NCBI RefSeq assembly: GCF_003851545.1
Contig: NZ_BHVX01000007.1
Coordinates: forward strand, 186,001-250,000
Direction: 5' to 3'
DNA from: Ralstonia sp. SET104
GTDB lineage: Bacteria; Pseudomonadota; Gammaproteobacteria; Burkholderiales; Burkholderiaceae
DNA length: 64,000 bases
Each line of letters opens with the position of its first letter. Position 1 is the stretch's first letter. Under the pieces are notes generated by a model that was not told the origin of the DNA, did no database searches, and was given only the letters and a program-made list of their open reading frames with translations. This document shows, piece by piece, positions 53,480 to 62,256 of the stretch. The translations under genes and the position numbers were made by a program.

Positions 53480-54397
53480 GTGAAGCTGCACCAGTTGCGC
53501 ATCCTGCTGGCCGTGGCACAGCACGGCAGCATTCATGAGGCTTCGCGCGGGCTGCATATCTCGCAGCCGGCGTTATCCAAGGCCATTGCCGAACTGGAGC
53601 GGGAGCTTGGCGTGACGCTGCTGTCGCGCTCGGTGCGCGGCGTGAGCCTGACGGCGTATGGGATGGCGCTTGTCAAACGGGCCAGCGTGGTCGAGCAGGA
53701 ATTGCGTCACGCGCTGGAAGACATCGAATCCATCCGCGGGCATGCAGAAGCGGAACTCAACATCGGCTTTACCGCCGTGGCCTCCAGCGGGCCATTGCCC
53801 GATGCCATGGCAGCATTCCGCACGGGTTTTCCCAACGTGGCGTTGCGCGGTTTCGAGCAGCGTTCGACGCAGATTCTGGAAGGCCTGCGCGAAGGCCGCA
53901 TCGATCTGGGGCTGATCTCCACCAACAGCGGGCCCGGCACGAGCAGCTTTCAGTGGGAGCCGTTGTTCTCCGTGCCGATGCGCCTGGCAGTGCGCCCCGG
54001 TCATCCGCTGAGAAAAACGCGCAAGCTGCGCGCACTGCTGGATGCCGACTGGCTGGTGCTGGACCCGCTCGATGACCCAGGCAGCCCAATGGCCAGCCTG
54101 ATGCGCCTGCACCGGCTGGAAATCCCACGCCGTATCGTACAAAGCGGGTCCAACCTGCTTGGCTTGCAGTTGGCCACGAAGACGGACCTGGTGAGCATGT
54201 GGTCGAATTTCGTCTTCGCCAACACGCTGGGGCCGCTGCGCACGATTCCGGGCGCGCTGGAAATTCTGCCGGTGGAAGATGAACTACCGGATTTCAGCGT
54301 CTACATGGTCTATCGGTCAGCCGATCTGATGACGCACGCCTGTGCTGAATTCTGCAAGGAGATTCGGCACGCTGCGCAGCGGTATCGCCACGGTTGA
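53480..54397 (+). CDS. LysR-family transcriptional regulator
   Basis: A 305-residue LysR protein starting at GTG 53480 behind AAGGAGAAG; earlier in-frame starts give an unlikely leader. The helix-turn-helix is LLAVAQHGSIHEASRGLHISQPALSKAIAELE in two parts, and the C-terminal effector domain starts near residue 90. It is divergent from the MFS-M20-amidase operon and probably controls it. The intergenic region is AT-rich, but I could not settle on one LysR box. Confidence 0.92.
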   Translation: MKLHQLRILLAVAQHGSIHEASRGLHISQPALSKAIAELERELGVTLLSRSVRGVSLTAYGMALVKRASVVEQELRHALEDIESIRGHAEAELNIGFTAVASSGPLPDAMAAFRTGFPNVALRGFEQRSTQILEGLREGRIDLGLISTNSGPGTSSFQWEPLFSVPMRLAVRPGHPLRKTRKLRALLDADWLVLDPLDDPGSPMASLMRLHRLEIPRRIVQSGSNLLGLQLATKTDLVSMWSNFVFANTLGPLRTIPGALEILPVEDELPDFSVYMVYRSADLMTHACAEFCKEIRHAAQRYRHG

Positions 54398-54545
54398 GCA
54401 TCAAACCGGCAGCGTGCCTGGGTTGGCCTAGATGCGACATTAGAAAAACGGCCAACATCATTCTTCCGCATAATTTGCATTATGTTAAATAAAAGATGCG
54501 CCAGCACACCCACTGAGCCCAGCCCGCACGTTCATTTTCGGGAAT

Positions 54546-54573
54546 CTGTTCTCGTTTTTTCAGAATTCTGTTC
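54546..54573. repeat. Direct repeats of CTGTTC spaced 22 bases, in a gap before the zinc-ribbon gene
   Basis: CTGTTC occurs at 54546-54551 and 54568-54573, each in GAAT(T)CTGTTC(T/C)CG, two helical turns apart. An inverted repeat CATAAT-TTGC-ATTATG lies upstream at 54469-54484. The 222-base gap (54398-54619) is richer in A and T than its surroundings and holds no gene. A regulator site is possible; none is established. Confidence 0.4.
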
Positions 54574-54619
54574 CCGGCAGCTAGCTTGTATGCGCAAATA
54601 GGCATTTCCGGAGAAAACC

Positions 54620-54805
54620 GTGTTCACTTGCAAAAACCAGAGCTGCGGCACGCAGTGGAGCCTGCCCGACGTCGTCATCAAGGATGAAGGCCAAGGGCCG
54701 CTGTTCCGCTGCCCGCTATGCGGCGCACGAAACTACGTCAAGCGCTTTGAGGCCGGCGACGGCAAAGTCGTCTACAAACAACTCGAAGGCCGGCCGCTCA
54801 ATTGA
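54620..54805 (+). CDS. Small zinc-ribbon protein
   Basis: A 61-residue protein starting at GTG 54620 behind GGAGAAAA. Four cysteines in two pairs are visible, CKNQSC near the start and CPLC near residue 33, with C-X4-C and C-X2-C spacing. This fits a zinc ribbon that binds nucleic acid or a protein partner. It ends 14 bases before the dbpA start, so the two may be co-translated. I do not recognise a named family. Confidence 0.75.
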   Translation: MFTCKNQSCGTQWSLPDVVIKDEGQGPLFRCPLCGARNYVKRFEAGDGKVVYKQLEGRPLN

Positions 54806-54819
54806 CCCAGCGCAACGAC

Positions 54820-56217
54820 ATGACCATCGAACCGACCGCCACCCCCTTCAGCACCCTTGCGCTCGCCCCCGCCGTGCTCGCGAATCTTGCGCAGCTCGGT
54901 TACACCAACATGACGCCGATCCAGGCCGCGAGCCTGCCAATCGCGCTTGCGGGCCACGATCTGATCGCTCAGGCGAAAACCGGTAGCGGCAAAACCGCAG
55001 CGTTTGCGCTTGCCCTGCTTGCGCGGCTCGACGCACGCAGCTTCGACGTGCAAGCGATGGTGCTCTGCCCGACGCGCGAGCTTGCCGATCAGGTCACGCA
55101 GGAAATCCGCCGTCTCGCGCGCGCCGAGGAAAACGTGAAGGTGCTGACGCTCTGCGGCGGCACGCCGATGCGTCCGCAGACAGCGAGCCTTGTGCACGGT
55201 GCGCATATCGTCGTCGGCACGCCAGGGCGCATCATGGACCATCTCGAACGCGGCAATCTTGCGCTCGGCGCGCTGAAGACCCTCGTGCTCGACGAAGCGG
55301 ACCGGATGCTCGACATGGGCTTCTTCGACGACATCGCGAAGGTCGTGCGCCAGTGCCCGCCCGAACGGCAAACGCTGTTGTTCTCGGCAACCTACCCGGA
55401 TGAAATCGCCAAGCTGAGCCGCCAGATACTGCGAAATCCAAAGGAAGTGAAGCTCGAAGAGCGCCACGACGACAGCAAGATTCGCCAACGCTTTTATGAG
55501 GTAACCGACGACAAGCGGCTGCATGCAGTCGGGCTGCTGCTCAAGCACTACCGGCCAGTCAGCACGCTGGCGTTCTGCAACACAAAGCAGCAATGCCGCG
55601 ACCTGCTCGACGTGCTGCGTGCGCAGGGCTTCCATGCGCTCGCGCTGCATGGCGAGCTTGAACAGCGTGAGCGCGATCAGGTGCTGATTCAGTTCGCGAA
55701 TCGGAGCTGCTCGGTGCTCGTTGCGACCGACGTCGCCGCGCGCGGGCTCGACATCGCTCAGCTTGAAGCGGTGATCAATGTCGACGTGACGCCCGATCCC
55801 GAAGTGCACGTGCATCGGATCGGCCGTACGGGCCGTGCCGATCAGGACGGCTGGGCGCTGAGCCTCGCGAGCATGGATGAGATGGGGCGTGTCGGCAACA
55901 TCGAGGAGGCGCTCGGGCGCGAGGTCGAATGGCATCGGCTGGACGAACTCGACACCACCAACGACACGCCGTTGCTGCCACCGATGGAGACGTTGCAGAT
56001 CCTCGGCGGACGCAAGGACAAGATCCGCCCCGGCGATGTGCTCGGTGCACTGACCGGCGACGCGGGTTTTCGCGGCGACCAGATCGGCAAGATCAACGTG
56101 ACCGAATTCTCGACCTATCTCGCGGTCGAGCGCGGCATCGCTCGCGACGCACTGCGCAAGCTCAACGCGGGCAAGGTGAAAGGCAAGAAAGTCAGGGTTC
56201 GATTGATGGACGAATGA
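54820..56217 (+). CDS. dbpA: ATP-dependent RNA helicase DbpA
   Basis: A 465-residue DEAD-box helicase from ATG 54820; TTG 54802 would add six residues within the upstream gene's tail. Motifs are visible in order: AKTGSGKT, PTRELADQV, VLDEADRML, FSATYP, VATDVAARGLDI and HRIGRTGR. The C-terminal 75 residues fit the DbpA RNA-binding domain that recognises 23S rRNA hairpin 92. Length matches E. coli DbpA (457). Leucine codons CTT and CTC and alanine codon GCG appear far more often than in neighbouring genes, which suggests transfer from another Burkholderia-like genome. Confidence 0.94.
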   Translation: MTIEPTATPFSTLALAPAVLANLAQLGYTNMTPIQAASLPIALAGHDLIAQAKTGSGKTAAFALALLARLDARSFDVQAMVLCPTRELADQVTQEIRRLARAEENVKVLTLCGGTPMRPQTASLVHGAHIVVGTPGRIMDHLERGNLALGALKTLVLDEADRMLDMGFFDDIAKVVRQCPPERQTLLFSATYPDEIAKLSRQILRNPKEVKLEERHDDSKIRQRFYEVTDDKRLHAVGLLLKHYRPVSTLAFCNTKQQCRDLLDVLRAQGFHALALHGELEQRERDQVLIQFANRSCSVLVATDVAARGLDIAQLEAVINVDVTPDPEVHVHRIGRTGRADQDGWALSLASMDEMGRVGNIEEALGREVEWHRLDELDTTNDTPLLPPMETLQILGGRKDKIRPGDVLGALTGDAGFRGDQIGKINVTEFSTYLAVERGIARDALRKLNAGKVKGKKVRVRLMDE

Positions 56218-56346
56218 CGCCAGTGCGCGGCCGCAGCGCTTGACGGCACAAACAGCGTGTCGAGCCATGGCTGCGTCGCCAGGCACTCCGGCACATCCCT
56301 GATCTTCAGGGCGTGCCGGCGGCAGCCTCGATCCCCTCCTCTTCTC

Positions 56347-56376
56347 AAAAAAAATGCGCGGCGCTATCGCCGCGCA
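56347..56376 (-). terminator. Terminator of the minus-strand MFS transporter gene
   Basis: A perfect nine-base stem, TGCGCGGCG (56355-56363) with CGCCGCGCA (56368-56376), is followed on the minus strand by eight T residues. It lies 28 bases past the transporter stop and is oriented to end that gene's transcript rather than dbpA's. Confidence 0.9.
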
Positions 56377-56403
56377 GCCAAAAGCGCCGTGGGGATGCGG
56401 CGC

Positions 56404-57741
56404 TTACTGTGGCAGACCTTCCCCCTGGGTTTCGGGCAGAAACCAAGGCAATACAAGCCCGAGGACATAGACAGAGCCGAGCGCCAGTGCCGCGTTGGCG
56501 ACGCCACCGAACGAGTGGATCAACGAGCCGGCGATGATCGGAAACACCCAGGCGATCAGGCGCGCAGCATTGAAGACAAAACTGCACGCGGTCGAGCGCA
56601 CGGTCGAGCTGAACAGCTCTGCCGGATAGATCGCCATCCACACATAGGCACAGCCGAGCGTGAAGAAGCCGTTGATTGGCGCGACGACGGACATCGATTC
56701 AACCGAGGTCGTCATCGCGTAGGTCACGTAGGTCGTCGCCAGTGAGCCCAGAAACGTCAGGAACAGGAAGCGGCGGCGGCCAATCGCGTCGATGATGAAG
56801 CCGGCGGCCATGTAGGCAACAATGGCGCCAACCGTGTAGAGAATCGTGATCTTCGAGCCCCAGTCGGCCGGGTTGGCCAGACCTTGTTCCTTGGCGAGTC
56901 CGATGGTGAAGGTCGGCAGCCAGCTCGAGATCGCCCACCAGCCGACGGTGGTGACCACCGAGAGCAGCAGCGTGACGAACGTACGGCGGCGGGCTTCTGG
57001 CTCGCGGAACAACTGGGACAGCGTGAAGGGCCGTTTGTCGCTGCCGCCCTTGCCTGCCGCGCCGGTGGCGCTCCAGCGCTTTTCACGCACGGCCTGCTTC
57101 CACTTTTCCGACTCTTCGACACCGCGGCGGATGTACAGCACGAAGAACGCGGGCAGCGCGCCGAGGGCGAACATCAGGCGCCAGGTTTCCTGGCCCATCG
57201 GGTGCGACGCTGACAGCCCAAACCAGATCAGCGCGGCAATCAGTGTGCCCCAGCCAAAACCGGATTGCAGAAAACCGGCGCCCTTGGCGCGGGCCTTTTC
57301 CGGCCAGGTTTCGGCCAGCAGGGAGATGCCCGTGCTCCATTCGCTGCCCATCGCCAGACCGGTGATGAAGCGCAGCGCGCACAACTGCACAAACGTCTGC
57401 GAGAACGTGGTCAGGCCCGAGAACAGCGCGTACAGAAAGATCGACCACAGCATCATCCGCTTGCGCCCGACATAGTCGGCCATCACGCCGCCCACCAGGC
57501 CGCCGATCCCCCAGCCGAGCAAAGTCACGCCGATGACGATACCGGCGTAGAGGGCCGGCGTCGCCAGTTGCGCCGGCGTGAGCAGCGAATGCAGCATCGG
57601 GAACAGCACGACGACGAGCGCAAACGCCTCGTAGCCGTCAAAAATCCAGCCAAGAAAGCTGCCGGTCAGCACGCGCCAGTGCGTGGGGGTCAGGTCTGCA
57701 TGCCAGGGCTTGCTGGCAGCGACCGCTTGTTGGGTTTCCAT
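56404..57741 (-). CDS. MFS transporter (aromatic acid/sialate-type)
   Basis: A 445-residue transporter from ATG 57741 behind AAAGGAGAC. It has 12 predicted membrane segments and the motifs GWIFDGYEAF and MADYVGRKRMMLWS, seen in the AAHS and sialate:H+ families. It is the last gene of a minus-strand unit with the LeuCD-type hydratase and CoA-transferase, so it probably imports the organic acid that those enzymes degrade. An extended cytoplasmic loop near residue 215 to 240 is rich in charge. Confidence 0.9.
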   Translation of the reverse strand: METQQAVAASKPWHADLTPTHWRVLTGSFLGWIFDGYEAFALVVVLFPMLHSLLTPAQLATPALYAGIVIGVTLLGWGIGGLVGGVMADYVGRKRMMLWSIFLYALFSGLTTFSQTFVQLCALRFITGLAMGSEWSTGISLLAETWPEKARAKGAGFLQSGFGWGTLIAALIWFGLSASHPMGQETWRLMFALGALPAFFVLYIRRGVEESEKWKQAVREKRWSATGAAGKGGSDKRPFTLSQLFREPEARRRTFVTLLLSVVTTVGWWAISSWLPTFTIGLAKEQGLANPADWGSKITILYTVGAIVAYMAAGFIIDAIGRRRFLFLTFLGSLATTYVTYAMTTSVESMSVVAPINGFFTLGCAYVWMAIYPAELFSSTVRSTACSFVFNAARLIAWVFPIIAGSLIHSFGGVANAALALGSVYVLGLVLPWFLPETQGEGLPQ

Positions 57742-57797
57742 CGTTGTCTCCTTTGGAAGATAGGAATATGCGGCTGCTTTTTGTGTGTTGTGCCGGC

Positions 57798-58445
57798 TTA
57801 TGCTGGTGGGTTGAATAGCCAGGGTTCCGCAGTGCGGCGCGCCTGCTCGAATGCGGCGATGGCGCTACGGTGCTGCAGCGTCAGGCCGATTTCATCGAGC
57901 CCGCGCAGCAGGCAGTCTTTTCGGAACGGGTCGATGTCGAAGTGGTACACGTTGCCGCCTGGCGACGTCACGGACTGTCCGGCCAGGTCAACCTGCAGCT
58001 TGTAGCCGGGCGTGCGTGCGACGGTCTCGAACAGGCGATCGATGACGTCGGTGTCCAGCACGATCGGCAGCAGCCCGTTCTTGAAGCAATTGCCATGGAA
58101 GATCTCGGCAAAGCTCGGGGCAATGAGCGCGCGGATGCCCCAATCCCGCAGCGCCCAGGGCGCATGCTCGCGGCTGGAGCCGCAGCCGAAGTTCTCGCGC
58201 GCCAGCAGAATCTGCGCGCCCGCGTAACGGGCCTGGTTGAGCGGAAAATCGGGCACGCGCGGCCGCGTCGAGCAATCCTGCTCCGGTTCGCCGCGGTCCT
58301 GGTAGCGCCACGCATCGAACAGGTAAGGCCCAAAGCCGGTCTTGCCGATCATCTTCAGGTATTGCTTGGGCAGGATGGCGTCGGTGTCAACGTTGGCGCG
58401 GTCAAGCGGCATCACCAGCCCGTCAATCGAATCAAAAGCCAGCAT
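57798..58445 (-). CDS. leuD: 3-isopropylmalate dehydratase-type small subunit (LeuD-like)
   Basis: A 215-residue swivel-domain subunit with the conserved [13 protein letters not shown] motif and [13 protein letters not shown]. It overlaps the large-subunit gene by 14 bases, as usual for LeuCD pairs. No leuB or other leucine genes follow; instead an MFS gene lies downstream and a CoA-transferase upstream, so this is probably a catabolic paralogue acting on a methylated dicarboxylate such as citraconate, dimethylmaleate or methylmalate. The symbol is by homology only. Confidence 0.88.
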   Translation of the reverse strand: MLAFDSIDGLVMPLDRANVDTDAILPKQYLKMIGKTGFGPYLFDAWRYQDRGEPEQDCSTRPRVPDFPLNQARYAGAQILLARENFGCGSSREHAPWALRDWGIRALIAPSFAEIFHGNCFKNGLLPIVLDTDVIDRLFETVARTPGYKLQVDLAGQSVTSPGGNVYHFDIDPFRKDCLLRGLDEIGLTLQHRSAIAAFEQARRTAEPWLFNPPA

Positions 58446-59874
58446 GGGTGTTCCTCCCTAAAACATCGGCGTTGAGCTCGCTGACGGCAACGAAATGCCC
58501 CGCAATTGCTGCGGCAGCCGCCATTGGCGGGCTGACCAGATGGGTGCGCCCGCCAGCGCCCTGCCGCCCTTCAAAATTGCGATTGGATGTCGATGCGCAG
58601 CGCTCGCCCGGCTGCAGGCGGTCGTCGTTCATGCCCAGGCACATCGAGCAGCCTGGGTCGCGCCATTCAAAACCGGCATCGACAAAAATGCGGTCGAGCC
58701 CTTCGGCCTCGGCCTGGCGTTTGACCAGTCCGGAGCCCGGCACCACAAGCGCCTGCACGATATTGGCCGCGACGTGCTTGCCGGCCACCACGCGCGCCGC
58801 AGCGCGCAGATCTTCGATGCGTGCATTCGTGCACGAGCCGATAAAAATCTTGTCGAGTGCAATGTCGCGCAGCGGCGTACCCGGTTCGAGCCCCATGTAG
58901 GTGAGCGCCCTGGCGATGCCTTGCCGCTTGATGGGGTCGTTTTCTTCGGCTGGATCCGGCACACGGCCGTCAATCGTGACCACCATCTCGGGCGAGGTTC
59001 CCCAGGTGACATGCGGGCGGATCGTGGCAGCGTCGAGTGCGATGGTGCGGTCGAACTGCGCCCCTTCGTCGCTGCGCAGTGTGCGCCAGTACGCCTGCGC
59101 GGCGTCCCATTGCGCGCCCTGCGGCGCCCGCGCGCGCCCGCGCAGGTAGTCGATGGTCTTGCCATCCACGGCGACCATGCCGCAGCGCGCACCGGCCTCG
59201 ATGGCCATGTTGCACAGGGTCATGCGTGCTTCCATGCTCATGGCCGAGATCGCCGAGCCGGCAAATTCGATGGCGTAGCCCGTGGCGCCCGCCGTGCCGA
59301 TGCGGCCGATCAGCGCCAATGCAACGTCCTTGGAGGTTACGCCGGGCGGCAGCGCACCCTCGACCAGCACGCGCATCGTCTTCATCTTCTTGACGACCAG
59401 GCATTGCGTGGCCAGCACGTGCTCGATTTCGGACGTCCCGATACCGAATGCCAGCGTGGCGAACGCGCCGTGGGTGGTGGTATGCGAATCGCCGCAGACG
59501 ATGGTCATGCCTGGCAGCGTGGCCCCCTGCTCCGGCCCGATCACGTGCAGGATGCCCTGGCGGGCGTCCTGCATCGGGTATTCGGTGATGCCGAAGCTCG
59601 CGCAGTTGCTGCGCAGTGCCTCGACCTGGCGCCGTGCGATGTCATCGGTAATGCCGGCGGTGCGGTTCGCGGTCGGCACGTTATGGTCTTCGGTGGCCAG
59701 CACCGAGGCGGGCCGCCACGGGTGCAACCGGCTGATGCGCAATCCTTCGAACGCCTGCGGGCTGGTCACTTCATTGACCAGATGCAGGTCAATGTAGAGC
59801 AGCGTGTGGCCATCGTCGGTGTCACGCACGGCGTGGCGTTGCCACAGCTTTGCAAACAAGGTCTGAGGTGTCAT
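58432..59874 (-). CDS. leuC: 3-isopropylmalate dehydratase-type large subunit (LeuC-like)
   Basis: A 480-residue aconitase-family subunit. The three cluster cysteines are visible in [13 protein letters not shown] and GCSMCLGMN, with the substrate-handling ATEDHNVPT and [14 protein letters not shown]. It would hydrate or isomerise a dicarboxylate through its [4Fe-4S] centre together with the small subunit. The length matches LeuC at about 470. It lies 14 bases downstream of the CoA-transferase gene and is probably co-transcribed with it. A duplicated LeuCD in a CoA-transferase/lyase setting is most likely catabolic. Confidence 0.9.
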   Translation of the reverse strand: MTPQTLFAKLWQRHAVRDTDDGHTLLYIDLHLVNEVTSPQAFEGLRISRLHPWRPASVLATEDHNVPTANRTAGITDDIARRQVEALRSNCASFGITEYPMQDARQGILHVIGPEQGATLPGMTIVCGDSHTTTHGAFATLAFGIGTSEIEHVLATQCLVVKKMKTMRVLVEGALPPGVTSKDVALALIGRIGTAGATGYAIEFAGSAISAMSMEARMTLCNMAIEAGARCGMVAVDGKTIDYLRGRARAPQGAQWDAAQAYWRTLRSDEGAQFDRTIALDAATIRPHVTWGTSPEMVVTIDGRVPDPAEENDPIKRQGIARALTYMGLEPGTPLRDIALDKIFIGSCTNARIEDLRAAARVVAGKHVAANIVQALVVPGSGLVKRQAEAEGLDRIFVDAGFEWRDPGCSMCLGMNDDRLQPGERCASTSNRNFEGRQGAGGRTHLVSPPMAAAAAIAGHFVAVSELNADVLGRNTHAGF

Positions 59875-59888
59875 GTGAGATTCCGCTG

Positions 59889-61094
59889 TCAGATCACGCC
59901 GTCGGCGCGCAGGCTGTCGAGCGCGGCAGCATCGAGTCCGAGCGCGTGCAGCACCTCGTCAGTGTGCTGGCCCAGTTCCGGGCCGACCCAGCGCGTGCTG
60001 CCCGGCGTGGCGGACAGCTTGGGCACGATGCCCGGCAGGTCGATGGGCTGGCCATCGGGCAAGGTGTGGCGCTCAATCATGCCGCGCGCCGCATATTGCG
60101 GATCCTGTGCGATGTCGGCGGCGGTATAGATGCGGCCGCTCGGCACATCGGCTTGATCCAGCACCTGCAGCACAGCGTCGATCGGATGGCGCGCGGTCCA
60201 TTCGCTGATCACCCCGTCGAGCAGATCGTTGTGCTGCACACGCTTGGCGTTGTCGGCAAAGCGCGCGTCCTCCGCAAACTCCGGCAGGCCGATGGCGTGC
60301 ATCAGGCGCTTGAAGATGCCGTCACCGTTGCCCGCGATGATCACGTAGTTGCCATCGGCGCACAGGTAGGTGTTGGAGGGCGAAATGCCCGGCAGGCTTG
60401 AACCGGTGCGCTCGCGTACGTGCTCGAACATCGTGTATTCGGGGATCAGGCTTTCCATGATCCCGAACACCGCTTCGTACAGCGCCACGTCGATGAACTG
60501 GCCGGTGCCGCGATTGGCCTTGACGTGATGCATGGCCAGCAGCGCGCCAATCACGCCGTACAAGGAGGCCAGCGAATCGCCCAGGCTCACGCCCACGCGC
60601 ACCGGCGGCCGGTCGGCGTAGCCAGACAGGTAGCGCAGCCCTCCCATCGATTCAGCAATCGCGGCAAAGCCGGGCCGCTCGCGGTACGGGCCGCTCTGCC
60701 CGTAGCCGGAAATGCGCACCATCACCAGCTTCGGGTTGATGGCCGAGAGTTGCTCCCAGCCCAGCCCCCAGCTTTCCATCAGGCCGGGGCGAAAGTTCTC
60801 GATCACGACATCAGCATCTTTCACCAGATCCCGGACGATCTGCTGGGCGCGTTCTGACTTGAGGTTGAGCGTGACCGATTTCTTGTTCCGGCTCTGCGAA
60901 TACCACCACAGCGAGGTGCCGTCGTGCAGCTTGCGCCATTTACGCAGCGGGTCGCCATTAACGGGGGTCTCGATCTTGATGACCTCGGCGCCGAATTGCG
61001 CCAGCAGCGTGCCTGCATAGGGGCCTGCGATCAGCGACCCCAACTCGATCACCTTGATGCCTTGCAGCGGCAATGGTTGATCTGGCTGTGCCAT
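59889..61094 (-). CDS. Class III (CaiB/BaiF family) CoA-transferase
   Basis: A 401-residue enzyme from ATG 61094 behind GAGGAGAC. The catalytic aspartate is D173 in [12 protein letters not shown], matching Frc D169, and the start [18 protein letters not shown] is typical of the family. It would transfer CoA from a donor such as succinyl-CoA to a carboxylic acid. It is divergent from the LysR gene, with 154 bases between. In its operon it probably activates the acid produced by the LeuCD-like hydratase. Confidence 0.92.
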   Translation of the reverse strand: MAQPDQPLPLQGIKVIELGSLIAGPYAGTLLAQFGAEVIKIETPVNGDPLRKWRKLHDGTSLWWYSQSRNKKSVTLNLKSERAQQIVRDLVKDADVVIENFRPGLMESWGLGWEQLSAINPKLVMVRISGYGQSGPYRERPGFAAIAESMGGLRYLSGYADRPPVRVGVSLGDSLASLYGVIGALLAMHHVKANRGTGQFIDVALYEAVFGIMESLIPEYTMFEHVRERTGSSLPGISPSNTYLCADGNYVIIAGNGDGIFKRLMHAIGLPEFAEDARFADNAKRVQHNDLLDGVISEWTARHPIDAVLQVLDQADVPSGRIYTAADIAQDPQYAARGMIERHTLPDGQPIDLPGIVPKLSATPGSTRWVGPELGQHTDEVLHALGLDAAALDSLRADGVI

Positions 61095-61248
61095 GTTGTC
61101 TCCTCTGTACTCCATATCGTGCAGCGCACAACATTGCCGCACTCGATGAATGCATCATGGACACTTCTCGCCAGACCAAAAAACGCTAAATAATCAAGCG
61201 AGCCATCTCCAAAGGAGAAGGCTTGAACAAAAAGGGGGATGGACGACC

Positions 61249-62154
61249 ATGCGTTTCGATCTGGAATCGCTGCAGGTATTGGTCTCGGTGATCGAGGAAG
61301 GCAGCCTGGCTGCGGCTTCTGAACGGCAGCACATCGTGCCTTCGGCCATCAGCCGACGCATTGCAGAGCTGGAAAGCGACGCCGGCACCGCCCTGCTCTA
61401 TCGGCACAGCCGCGGCGTGGAACCCACTCCAGCGGGCTCGGCGTTGTACTACCGGGCCAAGCGCCTGATCGATCAGATGCAGGAAATCTCGTCGGAAATG
61501 AGCGAGTACGCCCAGGGCGTGCGCGGGCACGTGCGCATGCACGTCAACTTTTCGACCATGGTCCAGTACCTGCCGGGCGACTTGTCCTCGTTCCTGTCGA
61601 TCAACCCCGACGTGAAGATCGACCTGATGGAGAAAAGCAGCAGCCAGGTCCTGCGCTCGGTCGAAGCGGGCACCGCCGACATCGGCATCTGCAGCGAGCC
61701 GGGAGCGGCACCAGGGCTGGAAGTGCGGCCCTATCACGTTGATAGGCTCGTGCTGATCGTGCCGCACGACCACCCGATCGGCGCGGCCCGCCACCTGCGC
61801 TTTGCCGATACCCTGGACTACGACTACGTAAGCATGCCGCTGGGCGCGTCGATCTCCACGCTCTGTGCGCAGAGCGCGGAGCAGGCCGGCAAGCAGCACA
61901 AGATCCGTATCCAGGTGACCAGCTTCGAGGGGCTGCGCAACATGGTGGCGGCGGGCCTCGGCATCGGCCTGCTGCCCAAGGCCAGCGTCAAGCCCTATCT
62001 GCGCAACAGCGCGCTGCGCATGGTCGAGCTGGATGAGACGTGGGCACAGCGCCCACTGTCCATCATCACGCGGGGCTACGCTGCGCTGCCGGTGCCTGCC
62101 CGCTTGCTGATCGACCATCTGGTATCCCGGGCCAGCGCAGAGAAACTGGCCTGA
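61249..62154 (+). CDS. LysR-family transcriptional regulator
   Basis: A 301-residue LysR regulator from ATG 61249. The helix-turn-helix is GSLAAASERQHIVPSAISRRI and the effector domain begins near residue 90. It is divergent from the CoA-transferase operon. Between the genes, ATGA-ATGCA-TCAT (61146-61158) is a short dyad that could be its site, but I do not regard it as secure. It probably responds to an intermediate of the pathway. Confidence 0.92.
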   Translation: MRFDLESLQVLVSVIEEGSLAAASERQHIVPSAISRRIAELESDAGTALLYRHSRGVEPTPAGSALYYRAKRLIDQMQEISSEMSEYAQGVRGHVRMHVNFSTMVQYLPGDLSSFLSINPDVKIDLMEKSSSQVLRSVEAGTADIGICSEPGAAPGLEVRPYHVDRLVLIVPHDHPIGAARHLRFADTLDYDYVSMPLGASISTLCAQSAEQAGKQHKIRIQVTSFEGLRNMVAAGLGIGLLPKASVKPYLRNSALRMVELDETWAQRPLSIITRGYAALPVPARLLIDHLVSRASAEKLA

Positions 62155-62177
62155 GCCTTCTGATTCGGAGAAGGCTC
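62153..62177 (+). other. Hairpin spanning the LysR stop codon
   Basis: GAGCCTTCT (62153-62161) and AGAAGGCTC (62169-62177) form a perfect nine-base stem that begins inside the LysR stop codon. No T-tract follows, so it may only slow transcription or protect the 3' end. The next gene starts 79 bases on. Confidence 0.45.
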
Positions 62178-62256
62178 ACGTCCTGATTCTTCAATTGCGC
62201 GCCGGCTGCCTGCGCCACACACTGCAGCTCCAACATGTCCAGCACGGGGAAACGCA

